This document shows, piece after piece, positions 23,062-34,800 of a DNA stretch of 64,000 bases. The stretch lies in assembly GCF_026212465.1 (NCBI RefSeq), contig NC_080058.1, positions 7,652,001 through 7,716,000 on the forward strand, read 5' to 3'. The first letter of the stretch is position 1. Each line of letters begins with the position of its first letter. The position numbers and the translations under genes were made by a program. The notes under the pieces were generated by a model that saw nothing but the letters and a program-made list of their open reading frames with translations, was not told the DNA's origin and made no database searches. Source of the stretch: Amaranthus tricolor. Taxonomy: Eukaryota; Streptophyta; Magnoliopsida; Caryophyllales; Amaranthaceae.

Positions 23062-24894
23062 ATGAGGTTTACTACCAAATCTGGGTTTGATCTTATTTCT
23101 CTCTTTCCAATTGCTCTTCTCCTCCCTTCTAGATTTCCAGGTAATCTTAGATTTCATTTTTGTCATCGAAAAATCTCCACTTACGCTTCAGATGTTCATG
23201 TTGCTGATTCTAAATTATTCCTTGATTATGTTCGACAACAATCCAAACTAGGGTTTAACAAAATTGATCATCCCCTTTCCCTCTTTCGTTCTATGAAATC
23301 CATTCGTCCTCTTCCATCTATTGTTGATTTTTGTATGTTATTTACTGCCATGTCTAAAATGAAACCCCATCCCCCTTTTTCCTCTATCATTACTCTCTTT
23401 AAGCAATTGCATTTCTCAGGTCTCCGTCCGAATGGTCATTCCCTTTCTATTATGGCTAATTGTTATTGCCGCTTAGGTCGTGTTGATTTAGGGTTTGCGG
23501 TTCTTTCCTACATTATTAAATTAGGTTATCGGCCTTCCATTGTTACCTTTAATACACTTATCAATGGCTTTATTCATATCCATCGATTAGGGAACGCTAT
23601 TCAATTATTGGATAAAATTGTGAAGCTTGGGTACGAACCCAATTTGTTTGTTTATGGGACCATGTTTAAAGGTTTATGTAGAATTGGAGACAATCTTGGT
23701 GCCCTTAAGCTCCTTAGAGATATGGAGTCTCATGCCCATTGTACGCCTGACATTGTCATCTACAACACCATTATTGATAGTCTTTCTAAAGACGGGTTAA
23801 TAAATGAGGTCCTTAATCTTTTTTCTGAGATGCAAGTTATGGGAATTCGACCTAATGTCGTTACCTATACTAGTTTGATCCGAGGAATGTGCACTTTAGG
23901 GAGGTGGAAAGAGGCGGAGGATATGCTTAGTGAGATGATGGCAAAAAACTTAATTCCTGATGTTCCGACTTACAGCATGTTAATCGATATGTATTGTAAG
24001 GATGGTAGGATTGATGAGGCGGAAGCTGTATTTAGATTAATGACAGAAAAGGGTCAAGTCCCGGATTTAATCACTTACAATACGTTGATGGATGGATATT
24101 GTTTACGCGGTGACATGGACAAGGCAGAAGAGCTAATGATTTTGATGGGTAAAGAAGGTTGTAAACCTGATGTTATTTCCTACACCATTTTATTGAATGG
24201 ATATTTTAGTTCTAAAAATAGTGATAAAATTCCTATCCTTATGAATGAGATGGTTCTTCAAGGAATAACCCCTAATATTATCACATACAGCTCAATCATT
24301 AATGGTTTGTGCAAGGACAACCAGCTTGAAAGTGCACTAAAGTGTTTAAAGGAAATGGAATGTCATGGAGTCAAACCGGATGTGGTTACGTATGTTTCAT
24401 TGTTGGATGGTCTACGTAAAAATAGACGGATGGATGAAGCAATGGATTTGTTAAAGAACATGAAGAAGAACGGAGTTCACCCAAATATGAGCATCTATAA
24501 TATCTTAATTTGTGGGTTGTGCGATGTTGGCAAACATGAAGAAGCTGTAAATGTCTTCTCATTTGTTGTAGCTAAGGGGTTACGACCAGATGTGCGTCTA
24601 TATAACGTTATGATCAAGGGTTTGTGTAAGAACGGGTTGTTAACTGATGCTAATGAACTATTTGAGAAAATGGATGGCATTAGATGTTCCCCGGATGAAT
24701 TCACTTTCAATATAATTGTTCAAGCATTTCTTGAGATTAAGGATGTTAAAAGGGCTGTGAAGCTTGTCTGCCTTATGCGAGATAAAGGGTTCGCCGCTTT
24801 TAACGAAACTATCTCGTCATTTGTGGACTTACTCACTGATCCAAATATTGGTGATGCGGACAAGGAGTTGCTTAAAAGCTACTTTGACATCTAA
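23062..24894 (+). CDS. P-class PPR protein, Rf-like, left copy
   Basis: Intact intronless frame of 610 residues. Residues 1-45 are rich in Ser, Arg and Phe with few acids, as in an organelle transit peptide; mitochondria are likely for this subgroup. From about residue 90 to 580 run 14 tandem 35-residue PPR repeats; one (195-230) has 36. They have the RFL/P-class pattern, for example PDLITYNTLMDGYCLRGDMD and LFEKM. No E, DYW or SMR domain is present, so it should bind organellar RNA without editing it. Its sister at 47957-49789 differs at 44 residues by hand count. Here position 5 of repeats is often Thr, Ser or Val (residues 129, 270, 305, 375, 410, 445) where the sister has Asn. Those positions choose the RNA base, so the predicted target differs. 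Confidence 0.93.
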   Translation: MRFTTKSGFDLISLFPIALLLPSRFPGNLRFHFCHRKISTYASDVHVADSKLFLDYVRQQSKLGFNKIDHPLSLFRSMKSIRPLPSIVDFCMLFTAMSKMKPHPPFSSIITLFKQLHFSGLRPNGHSLSIMANCYCRLGRVDLGFAVLSYIIKLGYRPSIVTFNTLINGFIHIHRLGNAIQLLDKIVKLGYEPNLFVYGTMFKGLCRIGDNLGALKLLRDMESHAHCTPDIVIYNTIIDSLSKDGLINEVLNLFSEMQVMGIRPNVVTYTSLIRGMCTLGRWKEAEDMLSEMMAKNLIPDVPTYSMLIDMYCKDGRIDEAEAVFRLMTEKGQVPDLITYNTLMDGYCLRGDMDKAEELMILMGKEGCKPDVISYTILLNGYFSSKNSDKIPILMNEMVLQGITPNIITYSSIINGLCKDNQLESALKCLKEMECHGVKPDVVTYVSLLDGLRKNRRMDEAMDLLKNMKKNGVHPNMSIYNILICGLCDVGKHEEAVNVFSFVVAKGLRPDVRLYNVMIKGLCKNGLLTDANELFEKMDGIRCSPDEFTFNIIVQAFLEIKDVKRAVKLVCLMRDKGFAAFNETISSFVDLLTDPNIGDADKELLKSYFDI

Positions 24895-25379
24895 GGGTTT
24901 GTTTGGCAAAGTATGAGTAGTGTTAGCTGCTAGTGGTTTGCAGTGAAGTATACTGATTATTGTTATTTGAAGTAGGGATATTGCTACTGAAGACAAAATG
25001 GTAGAGTGTATGAACGTCAAATCCATGACCAAGGAGCTCAGATTCCAGAATCTCAAAACTCATAAGGCTTTGCTGTTGACTCCATATTTTGGGATCATAA
25101 GGGTTAGATTGAAATGGTAGAATCAGATCATAGTATCCTAAGCTCCTACAAATGTGTTTTCATATGCTATAGAATAATTGATTATTACTAATACTTGTTC
25201 AGTTCATCTTAAGTTTTGATGTGTAAATAAATATTTATTGGATTTCTTCTTTTGACTGGTTAGAAGGAATACATATAATAATCATTTATGAATTGTGAGT
25301 TGGTAAGTATTTGAATTTTTATTATCGTAAATATGTAAGTCAAAGTTAGAATTTTTTTATGGTTGAGACTAGGGATGGC
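24895..25379 (+). other. 3' flank of PPR gene (left copy)
   Basis: AT-rich, shared with 47500-47956 in inverted orientation. No further gene. The short opposite-strand frame overlapping the gene end is a shadow. Confidence 0.5.
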
Positions 25380-26353
25380 AATGGGTATTGGACCCGACCC
25401 GAATTCGTATCCGTTTTCACGGATTTGGGTCCTAAAAAATTAGACCCGTCGGATCCGAATCCGTTTAAATTTCACGGGTCTGGATCTGGATCTGAGAAAA
25501 ATACTTAGACCCGGACCCGCGGATCTGGAGGACCTTTTTTTTTTTTTTAATATATTAAATATATATTAAAATACCTCAGTTCCCATAACACTTTACCATA
25601 AAATTTCTATAATGATATTAATTTTTAACAGGTCGAACGCAGTTAATACATCTACGAAATTGGCGGCATGACAGGTTCATAGCTGCAGAGATGACTCATC
25701 CATTTATCCAAAACCAAACAAGAACCAAGTGAAGCATTGAGCTACAAGGGAGAAGTTCGGAATCACTTAGTTTGATTTTTCTATAATGATACTTCTACAT
25801 CCTACAAATTCCATATGTAGAAATTCAAAATCACTTCACCTACATCTACAAGAATATTCGACATAAACGGAAAGCTTCATTATGATGTTTCCACTTTCCA
25901 CTCCCAGCTCCATGAAATTAAGATTTAGCAATTATGTAGCTTATACTAATGCTTAACTTATATTAAACAAAAATAAATCAAATCAATTCCAAATTAAAAA
26001 GAAAGTACAAGAACAAATTTTTTAGAAAATGATAGAAACTTTACATCATTAAAACTTAAATTCATAATTTGACCCAAAATTATCAAAAATTATCAAAAAT
26101 TAACATTAGTCTATAAATATCGCGTTATTGCAATCTCAACACGTTTAAAAATACAAAAAAAAAAAGCAAAAACAAGTCAAACCCGTTTTGGACCCGGATC
26201 CGGTACTGGATCCGCAGTATCCGCGGATCCGGATTTGGGTCTTACAAAACTGGACCCGCGGATCCGGGTCCGAATTTGGATCCTGTTCCTGGAAACGGAT
26301 CTGGATCCGGGTCAACCTGGACCCGGTCCAAATCCGACCCGTTGCCATCCGTA
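25380..26353 (+). mobile_element. hAT-like non-autonomous DNA transposon
   Basis: A 974-bp element starts TAGGGATGGCAATGGGT and ends in the inverted ACCCGTTGCCATCCGTA. Both ends carry subterminal clusters of GGATCCG/GACCCG. Flanks are GTTGAGAC and ATTGAGAA, an imperfect 8-bp duplication. The right duplication arm keeps the empty site (a single ATTGAGAC-type sequence near 47465-47480), which confirms a real insertion. There is no transposase frame; the 26145-26348 frame is subterminal repeat. Confidence 0.82.
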
Positions 26354-26835
26354 ATTGAGAATACCCTTATTGAATCGAATTATTTGATCGTTGGATGGTA
26401 AAATCGTATTATGATTCTGTCACTTATATTTTTTATCTTGGTAGGATCGTACGATCCAATCATTATTAAGATTTTGCTTAATTTTTGGAACAATCGCCTG
26501 TTTTTAGTTATCTTGATTACTTTCGTGTTGTGCAAAAGAAGGGATTTGTGTTGCATATACTTTAGACTTGTCAGATCACATGGCATTCATTCCCTCTTTG
26601 CCTAGCTCCTAAATACCTTTTTTCAAGAAATCTCACTTTGTTCACCCCTTTCCCTATAATCAAAAATATAAATAAAGACATAATTGAATACTTGAAGCTA
26701 TGGGACAAAAGAAATGCACAAGGATGAAAGGAGCACATAAGAGAATTTCACTTTCACATAAATCACATATTATACCGACCAAGTACAGCCTAAAAAACAA
26801 GCTGTGTGATCTTTTACAACTTTTACCGATTTATC

Positions 26836-27846
26836 TTATTCTATTTCAGTAAATACATCAGGTTCAGATAGGTGTTCGTGAGTAGAAGATGAGGGGGAGT
26901 GAAAAAAGAGACAAATTGCTGAGATATCATCGATTGCGATTCCTTGTCGCCTTTTCTTCCATGCTCGAACAACATGATCAACCAATCGCTTAGCGGCTTT
27001 GCTTCTGTCAGGAGTTGAAGATACAATATTTACCGCCTCTTGATTCGAATCCACATCCCACACCTGTGTAATGAAAAGGGAGTAGTTTATTGTCAATGTT
27101 TTGCACCTTATCACAGAAAGTCATTTAGTGAGACAAGTTTAACAATGAAAAAACAGAACATGAGGACTTCTGATACTCATATTAGAATTGAAACCGAGGT
27201 TAGAGCAAGATAGCTGCTCTATAATTGCATCAAATTAGCTCACAATCAACAGTTTTGATACGAACATTGAAAAGAAGTTAGTACGGTTGTTGGTCTCTCA
27301 TGATATAAAGTTTGGAATTTATTCTACGGAGAAATACCCGACAAATTTCTATACGTGAAGTTGCAGATGCGTTGTGGCTACAACACCACCTAAAACCATT
27401 ATGCAATTTGTAATTGTCATTACAAGTTTAATTTACCCTAAAGCGCGACTTTCGCTTATGTGTTAGCTAATAGGAGTACTGCATTAGACTTTAGACTTCA
27501 ATACTAAAAAATTATTAGCATTGGCTATTTCTCTTCATTAGAGTTTTTATTTTGGTGGTCTTTATTTTCCCCGTTTACAATATTTTCTTTATTTATTTAA
27601 TTTCCCAATTTTCAAAAAAAAAATAGCATAATTTCTATGATGAGTGTGATGTGCAAATAGAGTTTCACAATACCAGAAAGTACATGACATACCCCATCAA
27701 TAGCCAGCACAATGAACTGGTCCTGGCTGGTAATATCCGTCTGAGTCACCTCAGGCACAAATATAAGGCCAAAATCTTTAATGCAATAATCCCTAAAAGC
27801 TCTAGACATTGCTAGCCCGGCACTTCCTCATCCGGTAGCCACACCC
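26836..27846 (-). pseudogene. PP2C-type protein phosphatase 3' fragment (left copy)
   Basis: Two exons on the minus strand: about 27846-27693 and 27063-26836. They encode the last part of a plant PP2C: MSRAFRDYCIKDFGLIFVPE, SQDQFIVLAIDG, then VWDVDSNQEAVNIVSSTPDR and GIAIDDISAICLFF. The donor is GATGGG|GTATGT and the acceptor CACAG|GTGTGG. Before the first exon the gene is cut by LTR-like sequence, so all upstream catalytic motifs are missing. One G is lost in GTGCCGGGC near 27820 relative to the right copy, giving a frame shift. Gly to Arg in AFRDYC hits a normally invariant position. Confidence 0.8.
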
Positions 27847-28150
27847 TATGGTTTATTATTTAGTTTGTTATGCAAGGGACACGTCATAGCTAGTTTGTTA
27901 GGGCCCTAGTTTGCTAGCCTTTCTTTTCTCTCTCTGCACATAGCAATGTATATATACCCCTCTTTGTCTTTTGTGTAAACATAATAAGATACAGAATGCT
28001 TTCTTTCTTCTTCTTCATAATGTTTTCTCCATTGATGTGCTACGCTCACCATTTCATCATGTCTATTATTGTTATTGTTATTGTTATTATTGTGGATTGT
28101 TTTGTAGTGGGATGATATTGAAGTGCTTGATGAACCATTTTATGGGAACT
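27847..28150 (+). mobile_element. LTR-like fragment abutting the PP2C remnant
   Basis: Promoter-like segment with a TATATATACCCC box (about 27949), a CT-rich leader and a TTATTG microsatellite near 28062-28100. It starts exactly where PP2C coding sequence stops. The same junction occurs in the right arm (45684-45989), so it predates the duplication. I infer a solo or truncated LTR; no primer-binding site is present. Confidence 0.4.
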
Positions 28151-29381
28151 GTTTCGTTTTGTGAAACGAGGAAGTGTGAGACACTTTAAATACTTGAGGT
28201 AGAAGTGTTATCGCGAGCAGCAATCAACAGAATGGAAGTGACTTGAATTCCTACAACACAACACGTTAGCCTTGCCCCGGGGGTGATCCCAAAAAACCCC
28301 TCCGACGCTCAAGTTAGAGCGGAGATAAGAGATGAATGAACAAACGACTATAGATAGAATGCAGGAATATGAATGTCAGGGCAAAAGTTGCTTGTATTTG
28401 AGTAGGTTAATGAAGAGTATTGTGAGTAAGGATTTCATAAGAGTTTTTATATGGTGTTTTTTCACTGCCTTCTCATTAATGTTGGGTGCCTCTATTTATA
28501 ATGGTGAAGAGGGAGTTATTTCTGGGAGAAAGTAGATCATGATAGATGGTAGTGGGTGGTTATTGGCATAAGGGGGAATCATGATAGTGAATGGAGAGTA
28601 ATGGGCAGTTACATAATGAAAGTTAGGGTTCTTGGAAGTTATTAACTTAGGGACCAAGCAAGGTGGTTGAGGAATTCAGAAAAAGCCCCTTGACCGAGAG
28701 TCAAGGTCAACCCGAAAAGTCAAAGGGTATTAAGGTAATATGATATTAATAATTAAATAAATAAATGAGAAAACAAATGTTACCATAACATTTAGCCCCA
28801 CGCATGAAGGATGATGTGAGGAGAGAGCCCCAACGACCTGAAACATCTTTCTTTATGCGGAAATAATACGTGTCTATCAAAACTGAATTAACGAAGAAAC
28901 ACAATCATGGAGAACACTCGAACACTCAGGAAGATGGATATATGTCATATATCCACAATTTGGAAGACCTTCTAACGAATTATGAATATTGGGCTTGAAA
29001 GCTTCGAATCGACTGCTCACACGTCAAATTCAGAGTTGTAACGAAAAAGTTACGACATTTTCAAAATAGTCATGTGAGACACACCAAGTCCAAGCGGAAG
29101 ACAAACAAGGCGAATCGAATCCGTGGCTTGCAACATGCTGTGAGGTAGCCCCAACCGTCGATACTGTCTAGCAGCAAAATAACAAGATTGTTTTATTTTA
29201 TTTTATTTTCCTTCATATATTATTGTATTATATGTCGCGGATTCTCAGGAGGATTATATGCCACGGACATGAATTGGTTGACCCACATACGCCTTGGAGT
29301 CCGAATAACTAATAACATGAACAGGTGATGATGCGGCTCGGATTTATACTTTGATTTCAATTTTCACCGAGGGACACAAAA

Positions 29382-30066
29382 GGAGTCCGACTTATCGGTA
29401 TCACGGAATGATAAAATACTTGGAATAATTTCTCGTCGTAACGAACCCCATATTTTTCTATGACGCGGAATGTGGGCAATCGGTCCGCGTCTTTGTTAAT
29501 AAGGACAATTCAAATTAAAGTTAATGAGCCCCATGGATGGCCTTCTTATTCCGCGGCATTTACTCGTCTCGGTTGTTCCTCACATTTGGACAATTCTTCC
29601 ATACTTGGAATATTATTGGGGGGTCATCTGGGAGTCCGACTTATCAATGACACGGACATCTTCCACAATAACCATGGATTCATTGCATCTTTGAGAAATT
29701 ATAAGTTGGTCATGTTGGTGTTTGTAACGTTGAGGAGGATGACGCGGCCTCACGTATTCCGCAGCTAGCACAGGTGACGCGGCAACAAATCCATCTTGTC
29801 CATAAGTCGGACGGTAAAATGAGCAATCCTCCCATACTTAGATTATCCCAACGTTTTTTTAACTTTTGGGAAATAAATTGGGGTCCGACTTATCGACCCT
29901 ACAGTTTCGTGAGGAAGCCTGGTAACTTAGAGAAATTATCTACATCTTCACACACCTTAGGGGTCCGACTTATCGACTCCCCGGATACTCTCAAGTGACT
30001 GGATACTTAGAAAAATTATCAATTTTCCCCCTCACATTGGGGGTCCGACTTATCAACTTCACGGTT
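29382..30066 (+). repeat. Degenerate array of GGTCCGACTTATC motifs
   Basis: GGxGTCCGACTTATC followed within ten bases by CACGG or CCGG occurs near 29382, 29628, 29880, 29960 and 30040. The last three are exactly 80 bp apart, the earlier ones about 250 bp (roughly three periods). A reversed copy (ATAAGTCGGAC) lies near 29801. Confidence 0.7.
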
Positions 30067-30481
30067 TAATATTGGGTTCCACTTCTCGTTTTAAGGGTGT
30101 TCTGGTGAGAGGTTTTCAAGCATTTATTGTTGTAATAAATAGGGGTTTTGGAACTGTTCCTTCTCACCTAACCTCCATTAATATTTCCTTCATTTCTTCA
30201 ATAGTTATCATAGTGAGAGAAAGTAGAGAGATACGCTCTGACAATCATCAACCAACCTTCAAACTCTGACAAAATTTTTGAAGATCTTCAATGTTTTTCT
30301 GACAGATCTTCAAGTTTTCTGACAGATCATCAAATTTCTTCAAACAAGGTACTCAAAATTTCCTCAAATTTTAGAATTTCTTTAAACTGTTCATCGTGTT
30401 CTTGAATTTGTTAGTTTAAGGCTTTGAATTTGTTTATGAAACTAGTCTTTATTCTGTACAAGTTTCGCCTGCTACTTTATT

Positions 30482-31170
30482 ATGACCATGGTTAATATGG
30501 ATGTCGCGGCTACAAATGAAACAATAGCTAACACAGACATCAACCCTACTAACCCAACGAACTTCCCTTTAGTTGTATGTAAACGTATTAACGAGAGATT
30601 CTTCGTAGATGATTCGGGTGATAGTAGTTCAGTGAGAATCACCCCTCATTATGAGTCAATAAAGGCTGGGGATGAATCATCTGTATCCCCTATATATACA
30701 CCGGAGATGATGAAATCTGCTCCTTGGGAAGTGAGCATTGCTTTCTTCTCAAATTACTTGCCGAGAATAAATCCTGACCTAGAAGGGTTATTGTATGTAG
30801 ATATGGAAACGATCGAAGAATCAGCCGAGTCTTCTTGAAGAGAAAGCGCGGCGCCAGTGCCTCCTCCGTTTTAGGGAAGTGTTAGATCTTCTAAACATTT
30901 CTGTACCGGAATTATAACCTAATGCGTGGGGTTGTTTGGTGGCGTTTTTGATTCTATGTAAAGTTTTGGCCGTGCCTCCAACACTCACCGCCTTTAGATA
31001 CATTTTTAGGGCTCGCCTATGTAATTCTCAATTGGGAAGGAAACCCATGAACGTTCAACTTAAAATTGGATACCCGCTCATTTTGAGTTGGAGAATGAGA
31101 ATCTCCTCTCCGCATTCGGAATCAGTTTAGCCATAGATCGAAGTAAGGGCCACTGGTTCTTTCCTTTCTT
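30482..31170 (+). pseudogene. Retroelement gag-like reading frame, broken
   Basis: A 118-residue frame (30482-30838) ends at a stop. Shifted frames continue with VVWWRF-like and LILCKVLAVPPTLTAFRYIF sequence (30936-31130), with a pattern (LYPNAWG...F..C....PPT...F..IF) seen in the N-terminal gag-like domain of some plant gypsy elements. No enzyme domain follows. Identification is tentative. Confidence 0.35.
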
Positions 31171-31174
31171 ATTG

Positions 31175-31245
31175 TACATCCCCCGTGGTTTGTGGTATTT
31201 AACACTTGGCATTGATAAAAAAAAAAAAAAAAAAAAAGCGAAGCG
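31175..31245 (+). repeat. Short segment with poly-A repeated inverted in a nearby intron
   Basis: TTGTACATCCCCCGTGGTTT and the following GTGGTATTTAACACTTGGC and a run of about 20 A recur in inverted orientation at 32856-32938, inside the aminotransferase gene at an intron donor. Confidence 0.7.
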
Positions 31246-31835
31246 ACGTCTAATGCATCAATATTATTACCATAGGGATCAATTAGCAGAAGCCGATGGC
31301 GTCGCTTTGAGAAAGAGAGCTAATCAAAGCTGTACGAAGTTGCAAATTTACCAAAATCTTATTGAATGTTGAGATAATTGTCCAGAATCAAGATTTTTAA
31401 TTTACATATTAGAACACAATGAAACATTGCATAACAAGGCTAAACCCGAAACTCCATCAAATCACTACCTAGGCGCTCAGCACGCATAGTTAGAGGTTCT
31501 TATTTTAAACCAGCATATCCTATACAAAAACTAAATTTATAAAAATCAACAACGAAAAAATATCTTTGAAGAACACGGGTTTTTTCCTGCTGGTGCGTTC
31601 TTCATTTGCAGTTGTTTGTTTGGAATCCAACTTATTTGAAAGTGAATCAGGTTCACCATTCAAGCTGTCTACTCCAGCAATATAAGTCTAAATAAGACAA
31701 GTGCCCAGGAAACATAGAAATCAAGCAGTAGAAATGACATTAAATAGACTGAACATGTAATCATTCACAATCAGAATTCTCAAGCTTTAACTAGATCAGC
31801 AAGGACATATTCGCATACCTTTCAACAGAAATCGA

Positions 31836-34800
31836 TCAAATTTTCTGATAGGTGGGGATAGGAACACCTATATCTTCTGTCAATTTTTTGTAAGCCTCCT
31901 GCAATCTTAGTGTCACAGGTCCTACCTGTCCGTCTCCAATCAAACGGCCATCAATCTTCACAGCCTGACAAGAGATATCGCATTAAGCACTTGCACAATG
32001 CAGCTCGAAAAGCTCATCAAAGTCAAGATGCAGATTGGCAAGACTTACTGGGCTCAGTTCTCCCATTGTTCCAGTTGTCCACACCTGCAGCAAATATAAG
32101 TCGGATATTAGAGGTTGTTTAAGAGAGAGCAAGTAAAATACTTTTGCTTCCAGGCAACTTCTCATCAAAATCAAAATCATACAAAGTCCACAAATCTCAA
32201 ATCACATAAAATCATGCAAAGTCTACAAATCGAAATGTCACATTAATGATGAATTAAAAAGGTGTAAATATAGCTAGCACAACTTATAGTTTATTGGGCA
32301 GGTTCTACATAATACTTTTAAGAATATCACCAAGTGGAAGAACTTTTTTGTTTAACTAATTCATATATTGACCACAGTGCATCTCTCGAAAGGTAATTCA
32401 AGAAGAGAGCAATATTAAGCCACAACATTTACTCTTAAAATGTACAAGAAATGTCAAATCCTGTTTAACAAAACACAATATCAGTAATGTGGAAATTAAG
32501 ACCTCATCTGCCGTATGGAACTCTGAGAGGCTGATCCGTCGCTCTTCTAAGACAAAACCCTCCTTCACCACAAGGTCCATGACCTGCAAATTGCAAAGCT
32601 GATTATTAGATACTCTGAAGGAGAACTAAATATCAGGCCAGGTCTATCATGAGAGCTGCAATATAGCAGAGTATTCTACTCAATAGATATAGAAAATTTA
32701 CAGTGGTGCAAGAGAAGAGAAGAAGAGTTATTCACGAAATTCCATTTCTATATGGGTAATACCCCTTTGAAATCTTTCAAATAATTCTCTATTATGTATA
32801 GAACAACATTAAACCATCTCTCCACTAAGGATAAAACACATTTATGCTGAGTTTTTTTTTTTTTTTTTTTTTTTAATTTTTTTTTATATCAATGCTAAGT
32901 GTTAAATACCACAAACCACGGGGGGATGTACAACTTACAGTAGCTCGAGTTATTCCAGGAAGACAATAGTCCGCGTGAGGTGTAAAGACTCTGCCTTTTT
33001 TCACCATAAACTGCATGAAAAAACTTCAACAAGTCATAAAACAACTGCATGCAAAATCAAAAGGTGTGCCTTCTTTAAGTACATATGCTGCACAAAAGTT
33101 GTCATAAATTAGGCAGGGATCTAAACAGATACCAACAGCTGGGGAGAGGAAGAGATCAGGATACAGAAACCCTTCGATAAAATATGCAATGCATATTGAA
33201 ATTTTATAACCAAGTTCATTTTGTATCATTTTTCTTTTCTAGAAGTTTATGAAAAAATGTAATAAGATGACACAGGTGTAAAATTCACTTTTATGTGGAA
33301 ATTAGACCTAAGTAGACAGTCAATTAAAGTTCGAATAGCACTCAAATGTCTCCCATCCATTGTCATTTCTAAGCACATCTCTGTAAACTGTAATTAATAT
33401 TTTCGCAATGTTGAAGGCATTGATGACTCTTATGATTTACATAAATTGGGCTGTTTATCTAATTGCAAACATGCACTTAAAACCTTTTTATCATTCATTT
33501 TGGGGGCAGGGAAGAGTGGAATAGCAAAGAGACATCTTTCAAATTATAAACATGATAAATGGGGGTCATAAAAGTAAACCGCGTGAAAAGGGATCTCACA
33601 ATATTTGTTGCATTTGTTTCAGATAGATATCCGTCTTTATCAAGCATTATGGCATCATCAGCATTTGCATTAATTCCTTCTATCTGCATCAGAAAAGGTT
33701 ACTGAAACTTAGTATAAGTAGAAAATATCACATTAATGCATTCATCATTCTATATTAAGATCAAAATTGATAAACCCAATAAACATTTTGGCCAAACATT
33801 TAGAGGGCCTTTAATCTTGAAGTTGTAAATACTGAACAGCTAACATCTTCACATGGCATATTAGCAGCAGAATGTACCTTAGCAAGTATGTTGTTCAGTA
33901 AGTTGTTATGATGGATCTTTGAATCCAAATTCTGCAAGAACATAGAATAGATAGCTCAAATAAACGGGCATTGATTATGAATTTCACTCTTCTACAATTT
34001 TGCATCCAGTTCAGCAAATGCATCTAAATAAGATCATGTTGGACAATATTTTGTTTTACCCTTTACTTAAGTAATCAAAGAAAAAGTCAATTTTATAATC
34101 CTAACTTTCAAAACAGAAACTAAGTAAAGTTACAAAAAGTAAAATTGACTTTTCAACCATTTAAGAAAATATCAGAAGATGTACTTATCATAAATCTCTG
34201 ACAAAACAATATTAAGTCTTGTAGGAACATTAAACTAGTCATTCTTCTATTGCATCTCGAAAAATAAGGAGACAACTATGACAATTAATGAATCCTTAAA
34301 TCAGTAGAATCATTTGTTGAACTAATCAGAGGACCAGTAACATCACACTGAAGATTCAATACTCATATACTGCTACAATCAAAATTGCTGTTTGGAACTG
34401 CCAGCATCTTCCAGTAAATTTCTACATTATTCAGTCAGCAGGATGATAAGCTTATTATATCCGTGACAAGGCAAGATATTGTGAAAAATCATAGCATCAT
34501 AAAGAAAAGCACGCTAAAGCAGTATACAAAGGCACAGCGTTAATACATTTGGAGAATTACGACGGGTAGTTGCAGTAACCAAAACAATACCCTTGGTGTT
34601 ATCATAGACAGGTGGCTTCCATTCAGCAAGAACTACATTTCTTACTGAGGAATATCCCATATAATAAAGGTGAACAATTTAAAAATATAATTTCTGAACG
34701 CCAAGACAAAAAAAAAATAGAATAGAGTCACATGACATTATTGCTTAAAGATGCTCAACCACTTGACTACAGACATCAATGAACAAACATAAGGCCTAAA

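Larger units (their letters stand above)
21543..28150 (+). repeat. Inverted segmental duplication, arm B (left)
   Basis: Matches 45684-51318 in inverted orientation across the THO7 3' part, the whole PPR gene, its flanks, the PP2C fragment and an LTR-like piece. The left arm has an extra hAT-like element (25380-26353). Outside the hAT the arms are colinear with small indels. The left limit is set by where copy 3 of THO7 is cut, the right limit by loss of similarity after GTGCTTGATGAACC. Confidence 0.85.
28151..31370 (+). mobile_element. Gypsy-like LTR and gag-start fragment
   Basis: Sequence unique to this side of the duplication. It has an LTR-like part with CCCCTCCGACGCTCAAGTTA (near 28296), a block found in Tat/Ogre-type LTRs, then a degenerate repeat array (29382-30066), a transcript-leader-like segment and a gag-like reading frame. 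No pol is present. Lineage is uncertain; limits are where similarity to the other arm ends and where the aminotransferase gene flank begins. Confidence 0.4.

Noticed and set aside
24495..24710. Antisense frame inside the PPR gene, with a twin at 48141-48374
   Set aside because: Conserved only because the PPR coding sequence is; codon pattern follows the PPR strand.
26145..26348. Asp/Pro/Arg-rich frame
   Set aside because: Translation of the GGATCCG subterminal repeats of the hAT-like element.
28062..28105. CRISPR-like or satellite array in the TTATTG repeats
   Set aside because: Simple microsatellite without spacers, in a plant genome.
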